Of a stretch of 64,000 nt of DNA, positions 57,152-64,000 are shown in pieces. The notes under the pieces were generated by a model that worked only from the letters and a program-made list of their open reading frames with translations, searched no databases and had not been told where the DNA came from. A program made the translations under genes and the position numbers. Source of the DNA: Penium margaritaceum (lineage: Eukaryota; Streptophyta; Zygnematophyceae; Desmidiales; Peniaceae). The number at the start of each line of letters is the position of its first letter. Positions within the stretch are counted from its first letter, which is position 1. The stretch lies in the NCBI GenBank assembly GCA_023375785.1, contig SZWC01001179.1:121881-185880 (forward strand), read 5' to 3'.

Positions 57152-58531
57152 TTATATTTGTAACTTAGAGGACATTAGGTACGTGCCTAATTTCCTAGAC
57201 AGCCTCCATGCCAAAATAGCACGTCTTGAGAACACAGTTGGGTTGTATCCTTGGAGGCGTTTTGCAAAACGTTGAAGATAGCGCCCAAGTCGTAGGTTCT
57301 CCAGTGTTGGGTTGAGGAGAGCTTTTAGAACAAGAGGCCTCTCTTGTTTTGCTGATACCTTTGGAAATTCTTGGTCTTTGTGATGTAGCTCGTCAATTTG
57401 AGCCTTGCGTTGACCGTGTCGAACCTGCGAGAAATTGTTGACGAGAAATCTCTTAGGGTAGCCTCGAGCCCGTAGTCGAGCCCAAAACTTTTTCTTCATA
57501 TGGATGAAGTTGGTTGGTGACGATGTACGTAGAAGGTGTCGTCGGAGTTCAGAGATGATGAAGGCTCTCAAGCAGCTTCTAGGATGGTAGCTGCGAAAGG
57601 GAAGGTAAAGGTACCTATTCATGGGTTTTTGGTAGGTCATGATATCCAAAACCCCAGAGGCTGTGAACCTGTCTCCTTTGAAGAGAGTGATGTCAAGGAA
57701 GTTGATGGTGGACTCGGAGATGTCCCACTTCAGCTTGATGTTCTCGTCGATGGAGTTGAATGTGGAAAGGAAGAGGAGGGGGGATTTTTTATCACCTGTC
57801 CAGAGTATGAGGCCATCGTCGATGTATCGCCGATGGAGAGCAGGAGTCATTTGGCATATCCGTAGCACTTCTGAGTCAAGGTAGCTCATAAACAGTATGG
57901 CAAAGGCAGGTGCTGATGGTGTTCCCATAGCTATCCCTTTTACCTGTTTGTAGATGTTACCTTGAAATTCCACATAGGAATTATGCATCACCCATGAGAG
58001 CAGCTGGATGACCAGAGGTGTTTTGGGATCTCGTGCCTGATGTAGAAGGGTTTGAATGAAGATGAGTGCCCGTGTGATGGGTATACTTGGATAGAGTGCC
58101 ACCACATCATATGTTGCGAGGGTCAGTGTTGGTGGCAAGGTTAGTTTTTCGATTTCAAGGAGGAGCGATGTGCTGTCCTTGAGGAACGTTGTCTGTTTTT
58201 GCACCAGTGGTTGTAGCTCACTATCCAGCCATTTGGAGACGCTGGTGGTGATCCAACTATGACAGGCCACAATCGGCCTGCCAACAGGCGGATTCTTATG
58301 CACTTTGATCAAACAATAGAAGGTCGCAGGCTGCCACCCACCGTCTGGTTCTTGGCAGAAGAAGTCCCAAAGGGAAAATGGGACTAAGCCTGAGTTGGCG
58401 TTGTCCTCCTTAATCTGAAGTAGCTCAGATTTGATAGAATCTGTGTCACAAGCTTGTCGAATGTAGGTGCTAGAATCATGCAAATGGGCAAGGCACTCCT
58501 CGCTGCTCTGAGATGCCTTCCCCCGAATCAA
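57152..58531 (-). CDS. PLE reverse transcriptase, 5'-truncated upstream unit (459 codons open)
   Basis: This has the same RT as 53537-55249 with no stop. The first 11 codons (MIRGKASQSSE) come from the inverted terminal piece, and the RT starts at ECLAHLHDSS. Motifs: KVHK 77-80 with RPI 85-87, motif A YDVVALYPSIP about 141-151, motif B KGIAMGTPSAPAF about 198-210, YIDD 236-239, and LTxxKGD text after 280. It lacks the PLE N-terminal domain. The open frame suggests recent insertion, but activity is doubtful without the N-terminus. Confidence 0.88.
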   Translation of the reverse strand: MIRGKASQSSEECLAHLHDSSTYIRQACDTDSIKSELLQIKEDNANSGLVPFSLWDFFCQEPDGGWQPATFYCLIKVHKNPPVGRPIVACHSWITTSVSKWLDSELQPLVQKQTTFLKDSTSLLLEIEKLTLPPTLTLATYDVVALYPSIPITRALIFIQTLLHQARDPKTPLVIQLLSWVMHNSYVEFQGNIYKQVKGIAMGTPSAPAFAILFMSYLDSEVLRICQMTPALHRRYIDDGLILWTGDKKSPLLFLSTFNSIDENIKLKWDISESTINFLDITLFKGDRFTASGVLDIMTYQKPMNRYLYLPFRSYHPRSCLRAFIISELRRHLLRTSSPTNFIHMKKKFWARLRARGYPKRFLVNNFSQVRHGQRKAQIDELHHKDQEFPKVSAKQERPLVLKALLNPTLENLRLGRYLQRFAKRLQGYNPTVFSRRAILAWRLSRKLGTYLMSSKLQI

Positions 58532-58534
58532 GTG

Positions 58535-58575
58535 CTACCTTGTGAATCTCACTCCGGCAGCTGCGCTTGGAAGTC
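58535..58575. repeat. PLE target-site duplication, right (41 bp)
   Basis: It matches 53239-53279 with a single difference and restores the B-1 integrase text (LVNLTPAAALGS). Confidence 0.9.
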
Positions 58576-60487
58576 GTGGTAAGAAGCAGCAAGAGAAGCA
58601 GCTTAGGTCACCACAGGAGGCTTGGTCAAGAATAAAAGCCAGATGCCTCACGATTGAGGGTCTTTAACTGTACTGCTGAAGCAAAGGTCCAAGCAGGAGA
58701 AGGAAGTGGCAAGTTAGATGCATGCGTTGGTACGTGTGTAATGATTGGATATGATAATGTACAGAAGGCGTACAGGCTGTGAGACCACGAGGTTGAAAAG
58801 CTCATCAGGAGCCGAGATGTCGGGGTTGATAAAAGGAAGCTCGACAACGGAGAGTCGTTGGACCTTATTCATGCTCCCAAATCAGGAGTGGATTGTGTTG
58901 CTCGAGTCAGGTGATAAGACCCCTGAGAACAAGCAGATGGTGCCAGTTGAGAGTGCATAATGGACCGGACTCAGCTGGTTATGCTTAGCTCAGGGAGAGC
59001 CTGTGATCGTAACGAAGGCTATGAATATGCCACATGCGGCCAAGTGGAAGGAGGTAGTGGATAACGAACTCGTATCCATTGAAGAGAACAAAACATGGGT
59101 TTTGGTAGAGAGGCCCCCAAACGCACACGTGGTGGTGTCAAAGTGGATACTCCGTAAAACGTTCAAGCAGATGGTACTATCAACAAGTGCAAGGCAAGAG
59201 TTGTGACGCAGGGGTTTTCCTTGTGTGCAAGCTCAGTGTACGAGGAGACCTTCGCGCCTGTCATCAAATCCATGTTGGACATAGGTACTCCAAAGAATCT
59301 GGAGGTCCATCAGATGGATGTCAAGAAAGCTTTCCACTACACGAAGCTAGACAAAAAAAGGCTGATGGAAGTGCCCGAGGGAGTGAAAGCTCTAGAGGAC
59401 AAGCTTTGCAAACTGGTTAAGACACTCTACGAGCTCAAACAGGAGCTCAACATGTTGTACAAGGAGATGGACGGCTTCATGCCCCGGTTTACCTTCACCC
59501 ACAGCTAGAATGATCCTAGTGTCTATCTGTGGGAGGATGAGCAAGACTTGATGCTGGTTGTAGTGTAGGTGGATGACCTGATCATCTGCTCGTCATCCTT
59601 CGAGCTGTTGAACAAGCAGAAGACAGATCTAAGGAACAGGTTCAAGATGAAGGACATGGGTCCGCTCAAGTTCTATCTTGGGATAGTCGTCTACCGCAAT
59701 CGAGCAGAAAGCTCCATCGAGCTGAACCACACCAGGAATATCATGGAAGTCCTCTAGCGCTACAACATGGAGGACTACAAGCCCAAAAGCACACCCATGC
59801 AAACAGACATCAAGCTCTCCTCCTCCATGGATCCCAGCACAGAAGGAGAACGACATGAGATGGAGAACATTCCCTACATGTCTGCTGTTGGTAGCCTCAT
59901 GTATGCCATGGTAGGAACACGCCCTGACATTTGCTATACTATGGCACAAGTGAGCAGGTTTGTGGCAAATCCTGGGCCACAACACTGGCAAGCAGTCAAG
60001 CGCATCATGCGCTATCTACAGAAGACCCGACACATGGGACTCTTGTTTGGAGCCCAAGAAGGATCTGACACGCAACGGCTGGTGTGCTACGCACATGCCG
60101 ATGGGGAGGAAGAATTGATGACAGAAAGTCCACCTCGGGCTTTGTGTGCCTCCTGAATGGTGGTGCAGTCTCTTGGGCAAGCAAAAACCAAGACTGTGTC
60201 TCTCTCTCTACCTCTGAGGCACAGTACATTGCTCTGTCAGAAGCATGCAAGGAGACAAGAAGACCACCATGAAAATGGCACAGGTTGATGTCATCTCCAG
60301 GCGAACGAAGTACATCGACATCGGGTACCACTACTCACGCGACCTGGTCGCAAAGGAGATCATGGACCTGGAATACGTAGAGACCAGGAAGATGCTCGCA
60401 GATTACATGACAGACGCGCTAAACAGCAAATTGTACTCTGCAGGTACTCGAGGCATCAGTATGGTCAACGCAGCTGACGACGACTGA
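58576..60487 (+). pseudogene. B-1 integrase end, RT and RNase H
   Basis: The integrase C-terminus (MIGYDNVQKAYRL, about 58740) is followed by RT from WKEVVDNELVSIEENKTWVL (59040). RT motif A is MDVKKAFHYTKL; the active site reads V-stop-VDD (TAC to TAG at about 59564), so YVDD is broken. The connection domain has VGSLMYAMVGTRPDICY (59890). RNase H: YAHADG, a frameshift near 60110, then DDRKSTSGFV, STSEAQYIALS, RRTKYIDIGYHY. The frame ends at 60487 (NAADDD-stop). Confidence 0.85.
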
Positions 60488-60620
60488 GGCCAAGACTGCT
60501 GGAGAGAGGAGAGATCTCAGAGCTAATGGAGAGAGGTCGAAGGGAGAGTTTGTTGATATGATATGCTCCTCGTCCATGGCTGATATTTGAACAGGTACAG
60601 GACGAACTAGCCATGCACCA
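60488..60620 (+). repeat. B-1 polypurine tract and first 70 bases of LTR-B
   Basis: The 3' end of the element (AGAGGAGAGATCTCAGAGC) and the tract GAAGGGAGAGTT lead into the LTR at 60551. After about 60620 the sequence flips to the opposite strand of the LTR. The same 60-base internal end occurs inverted at 61078-61135. Confidence 0.82.
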
Positions 60621-61077
60621 CTCTTATAGTCCTAGAGCCAGCCTCTAATCTAGGCGCGTAGTGGCTCCTGGGATGAGCCACTTTGGGAGCAATCTGGATT
60701 GCATCATCCCCCCCGCCTACATGGCGCTCCCAGTGACCGCCAAGTGGCGCCTGCCACCAGGAAGGACCTTGGAATATTCTAAGATGTCTGTTAGAACCTT
60801 CCTCTCCCCCTTTTCATCACAAAGAAATTGAGTCACCAGGCTGGGATTTGACCTAGTGACCTCTGGAACGTCTAAGCCACAAGGAGTTATCCTAGGCAGT
60901 ATTTCCTTGCTATACTATCAAGATTAGACCAAGGGGATTTGCTCCAAAGGAAAAGTGCATGCCTTGTCTATCTGGACCAGACTTAGAAGACTTACTCCAA
61001 GAGAGTAGTGCATGCCTAGTTCGTCTTGTACCTGTCCAGATGTCCGCCATGGACAAGGAGCATATCAGGTCAACAAA
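60621..61077 (-). repeat. LTR-B U3, inverted relative to B-1
   Basis: On the minus strand the LTR starts TGTTGACC at 61077 and runs through tandem GCATGC-containing segments to the TATA region (CTATAAGAG, near 60625). It has tRNA-like boxes at 60843-60879 with a shortened gap. It joins the 70-base plus LTR head to head. Confidence 0.8.
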
Positions 61078-61179
61078 CTCTCCCTTGCACCTCTGTCCAT
61101 TAGCTCAGAGATCTCTGCTCTCTTGGAAGCTCCATATGTACTCCATTATTTTGAGTGATTTAATAACCGTTATCTTAAA
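61078..61179. other. Rearranged junction: B 3' end (inverted) and LTR-A 3' piece
   Basis: 61078-61126 is an inverted copy of the B-1 3' end and polypurine tract. 61127-61172 is an internal piece of LTR-A (CATATGTACTCCATTATTTTGAG). No gene is seen. Confidence 0.6.
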
Positions 61180-61825
61180 CACCCATTGGAGAGATCAGGT
61201 GGCAAGATATCTACGGTCCAAATTTGAGGCTGATCGAACAGTCGAACTGGGAGATATGAATTTTCAAAGTTTTCGGGATCATCAACCACCGATATCTGGG
61301 TGACCATGGGCGATGGCTCCATACCTTAGCCTGGGAAAACAAAAAGGCAAGAGGTCCTGGGTCAAGGCCTGATGGGGGAAATATCCAAAAAGGTCATAGA
61401 TTCTTGGGTTGCCTTGTCAGAGTGTACTGATTAGGAAAACAGTACCTCTCCATACTTTTGAGGTGAGGTGATATCCTTGTGTGCTAGCCATGGATACATG
61501 GCTATTCTCCATAGGGTTGTGGGTTAGGTGACCACTAGGAGTGTGCCATGAGAGCATTTTCTAGCTTTTAAGGTCATTCGTGAGTCATCAGCCTGATTGC
61601 TAGGCTGATTTCCTCTCTTGTGTGAGATTGTGGACTCTTGTGTGTGAGCCTTAGCCTCCATGGCTAAGTGGTGTGGCTTGTGAGATGACTGACTTGCCTA
61701 AGCTCTAGCTCTATCTCTACTCCATCATTTTGAGAGATTTAACAGCCATTATTCAGCACAAGTGATACCCTTCCAGTCCCACATGCTCGCTGCTCCAAGG
61801 CTCCCTCTCTCCTCCAGTTCCAATA
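61180..61825 (+). repeat. LTR-A copy, 5'-truncated (plus)
   Basis: It matches LTR-A from about base 100 (GATCAGGTGGCAAGAT) to its end, here CAATA at 61825. It is more diverged than the other copies, so probably older, and interrupts a family B gag. Confidence 0.82.
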
Positions 61826-62146
61826 TGAAGAGGCGATTTGCAAGACCTGTTGATTGGTGTACATGTAGAAGCTTCTCATAAGTCTTTGATGCATGTGTGA
61901 TACCTTGGAGGTGGACATGCTGTGACTCATGCATTGATGTCACAAGAATGGCAAGCGCCATGTCATTTTTAACACTCCACGCTTCATATCCAGGATCTGT
62001 TTTTGGAGTTTCAACCTCTTCTCCAAGGAACATCTTCAAGTAGCCACGCACCCCCATGACAATCGCAAATTATCATCTCCACAAGGGAAAACCAAATCCT
62101 GTGAACTTTGACATCCCACCGTTGACCTGCTCAAGAATAAGCATTG
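61826..62146 (-). pseudogene. Family B gag, N-terminal fragment (minus)
   Basis: A copia gag start. On the minus strand, ATG at 62146, then MSKFTGFGFPLWR, two stops, FAIVMGVRGYLKMFLGEEV, YEAWSVKNDMALAILVTSM, and THASKTYEKLLHVHQSTGLANRLFI. This follows the gag pattern of a first FxGxxFxxW motif, then a helical segment. It is cut at 61825 by LTR-A. Together with 62147-63262 it is the 5' end of a minus-strand B element. Confidence 0.78.
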
Positions 62147-62548
62147 TGGATGTCGTCATAATTCTTCTCTACTTCTCTACTTCTCTGCTTCGTTGAGGCC
62201 GATGTACGCTGATGTAGGCAATTGTCTGCTACCAGTTTAAAAGGTACAGATCTGTCGCTTACCCCTTAGCCGTTGATCACATGCAAACAGATAGGAACAC
62301 ACTCTAGCGAACCCAGGCTCATGCCTCCAAGGGAAGAGCTTGTCCGAGTTACGACTAAAAGGTCGTACCTCCAAGGACGGAGCTTATCCTTGGCACTTAT
62401 TTGATAAGTGTCAATACACGCTGTTAGAGCTGATGGAGCAGATGGAGCTGATGGAGCTGATGGAGCTGATACGTGCTACAAGATAAAGAGGGCGAGAGAG
62501 TGCGTAGAAGCGTGCCTTACAACTAGTCAGTATGGGCCCATACTCCTT
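62147..62548 (-). other. Family B 5' leader with short 9-bp repeats
   Basis: Between the LTR-B end (62549) and the gag start. It contains a run of about five GATGGAGCT units (62426-62472). The primer site next to the LTR is unclear; sequence GGGCCCATAC lies there in this copy, similar to GGGCCCACAC beside the Copia-H LTR. No gene is seen. Confidence 0.55.
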
Positions 62549-63262
62549 TGTCAACCTGCGTGAGACAATGGTCTAGAAAACGGATTCTGACACAATGGCT
62601 CCTATCGACCGCTCTAAGGGTGATATCACCCTTAGAGCCAAGGTTCCACACTGAGTAGTTCATAGGAATCACTTCCTTGCAGTGTGTCCTTAGCACCTCG
62701 TCCCTTTCGCACAAGGAGCGAACTCCTTGGCCTTAGGCCAACCAATGCTTCTTTAGTGTCTCCCTCTGGTGGACAACTCTGTGAGGAGTCTCAAAGGTAA
62801 TAACTGTAATCAATGACACGCAATTGAGAGGTTCTTATAGTCTTAGAGCCAGCTCTAGCCTAGGTGCGTGTGGGTCCTTGGATGAGCCACTCTTGGGGCA
62901 ATGTGGATTACATCATCCCCACTGCCTACATTGCACTCCTTGTGACCGTCGCGTAGCACCAAGTAGGGTCTTGGAATGTTCTAAGATGTCTCTTAGGACC
63001 TTCTTGTCCCCCTTTTGATCACAAAGAAACTCAGTCACTAGGCTGGGATTTGACCCACTGACCTCTCGCTCCAAAAGACCAGTTCGGGAACGACTAAGCC
63101 ACAAGAAGTTATCCTAGGTAGTATTTGCTGGCTATACTATCTCGATTAGTTCAAGGGGACTTGCTCCAAAGGAGCACTGCATGCCTTGTCTATCAGGACC
63201 AGAGTTCGAGGAATTACTCCAAGGGAGCAGTGCATGCCTAGTTTGTCCTGTGCCTGTCCAAA
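62549..63262 (-). repeat. LTR-B copy (minus), truncated by LTR-A
   Basis: The LTR 3' end TGTCAACC lies at 62549. On the minus strand upstream are the U5/R text, the TATA region (CTATAAGAACC near 62835), the tRNA-like boxes, and the GCATGC-containing repeats. About 35 bases of the LTR start are missing at 63262, where LTR-A is inserted. Confidence 0.8.
63043..63101 (-). other. tRNA-like segment (A box and B box) in LTR-B, best copy
   Basis: On the minus strand the A box TGGCTTAGTCG (63101-63091) fits consensus TRGCNNAGTNG. The B box GGGTCAAATCC lies at 63056-63046, one base off GGTTCRANTCC, at tRNA spacing. It lies upstream of the LTR TATA box. Confidence 0.55.
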
Positions 63263-64000
63263 TGTTGGGAAAGGAGCCATCCGGCTCAATTTCAGGTCCA
63301 CAGGAGCAAGTTCCCGGAAACTTCCAGATGCCTGCTCCGATCGTCGATCCGTCTTCACCATTGCAAAGATCAGGTGGCAAATTATCTACGGTCCAAGTTT
63401 CAGGCCGATCCAACGGTCGGATTGGGAGATATGAATTTTCGAAGTTTCGGGGGTCATGGACCGTCGATGTGTGGGTGGGCATTGGTGATGGCTCCATGCC
63501 TTAGCCTGAGAAAAGAAAAAGGCAAGAGGTCCAGGGTCAAGACCTGATGGGAGAAATATCCAAAAAGGTCCTTGGTCTTAGGATTGCCTTGTCAGAGTGT
63601 GCTGACTAGGATAAAGGTACGTCTCCTTACTTTTTAGGTGAGGTGAGATCCTTGTGTGCTAGCCATAGACACATGGCGATTCTCCATGGGTTTGTGGGTG
63701 ATGTGACCACTAGGAGTGTGCCATGAGAGCATTCTCTAGCTCTCTAGGTCGTGTGTGACTGGTCAACCCGATTGTTAGGCTGATTTCCTCCCTTGTGTGA
63801 GATTGTGGACTCTAGTGTGTGAGCCTTAGCCTCCATGGCTAAGTGGTGTGGCTTGTGAGAGGGCTGACTTGTCCAAGCACTAGCTCTATATGTACTCCAT
63901 CATTTTGAGTGATTCAACAACCATTCTTCAGCACAAGTGATGCCCTTCCAATCACACATGCTCGCTGCTCCAAGGCTCCCTCTCTCCTCCAGATCCAACA
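63263..64000 (+). repeat. LTR-A, complete copy (738 bp)
   Basis: It runs from TGTTGGGAAAGG to ...GATCCAACA, ending exactly at the window edge. The terminal inverted repeat is TGTTGG/CCAACA. The TATA-like CTATATGTA lies at about 63886. The left flank CCAAA would be the target duplication if matched beyond 64000. It may be a solo LTR or the 5' LTR of a further plus-strand element. Confidence 0.9.

Larger units (their letters stand above)
53280..58534 (-). mobile_element. Penelope-like element, tandem: 5'-truncated unit plus full unit
   Basis: On the minus strand: a 36-base inverted copy of the element end (58531-58496), a 5'-truncated RT unit (58495-57152), a 3' region with a hammerhead-like motif, then a full unit starting at ORF1 (56914), RT (about 55420-53537), and a second 3' region with the motif. 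It ends at 53281, a few codons into the ORF1 start. The unit repeats every 3615 bp (56898 against 53283). A 41-bp target duplication flanks it. Tandem truncated units, RT type and hammerhead are PLE features; no GIY-YIG endonuclease was found. Confidence 0.85.
52046..60620 (+). mobile_element. B-1: family B copia, interrupted by a Penelope-like element
   Basis: A plus-strand copia with gag/PR/INT at 52046-53279, INT/RT/RNase H at 58535-60487, a purine-rich tract (AAGGGAGAGTT), and LTR-B starting TGTTGATATGAT at 60551. Its 5' end is lost at the A-9 junction. The LTR is cut after about 70 bases and continues in inverted orientation. It is related to Copia-H (shared NLLSVSKIT protease and NLTPxxxL integrase text). 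Confidence 0.82.

Noticed and set aside
62426-62472. CRISPR-like or regulatory direct repeats (GATGGAGCT)
   Set aside because: Units are contiguous without spacers; a simple minisatellite in the family B leader.
63043-63101. A true tRNA gene
   Set aside because: A and B boxes are present, but acceptor-stem pairing and an anticodon stem are not evident, and the segment recurs at the same place inside every LTR-B copy.

Overview
This window is repeat DNA from a eukaryote, with no convincing single-copy host gene. The DNA is almost wholly nested, broken retrotransposons: Ty1/copia elements with plant-type features (an initiator-Met primer site TGGTATCAGAGCC, a polypurine tract abutting a TGTTGG...CCAACA LTR, and a single gag-PR-INT-RT-RNaseH order), plus one Penelope-like element (PLE). 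Many stop codons are CAG-to-TAG changes, as expected of heavily methylated plant repeats. A land plant or streptophyte alga with a large genome fits best; the species cannot be named from the sequence. All element names below (A, B, H) are my own labels.

Layout. 1-2250 and 34477-36146 are the two arms of a large inverted structure: LTR-B, a retroelement 3' region, and a (GGTAT)n/(CCATA)n pentanucleotide array that changes strand at short palindromes. Copia-H (2251-34476, minus strand, TSD CATAC) inserted into that array. Element A-2 (to 17987) sits in the Copia-H integrase, and complete element A-3 (9124-16482, TSD ATATG) sits in the A-2 gag. A further A element (A-5, 20903-34254) lies in the Copia-H 5' LTR. 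It has been enlarged by unequal recombination with A-2, so 26358-29607 repeats 17257-20570.

36147-36640 is unassigned. 36641-37966 and 49896-52045 are plus-strand A fragments. Between them lies a tandem LTR-internal-LTR-internal-LTR array of A elements (37967-49895, minus strand). A plus-strand copia of family B (52046-60620) follows. Its integrase is split by the PLE (53280-58534), which is flanked by a 41-bp target duplication. 60621-64000 holds inverted LTR-B pieces, a family-B gag start, and two LTR-A copies, the last one complete at the window edge.

The most interesting object is the PLE. It is a tandem of a 5'-truncated unit and a full unit of about 3.6 kb. It encodes a 476-residue basic-tailed ORF1 and a PLE-type reverse transcriptase (YIDD), with no GIY-YIG endonuclease visible. 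A hammerhead-ribozyme-like motif lies in the 3' region of each unit. None of the copia polyproteins is intact. Several losses fall on catalytic residues (protease DSG, integrase D and E, RT YVDD), so these copies look non-autonomous. Four single-N positions or N runs are flanked by exact duplications and are probably contig ends that were not merged.
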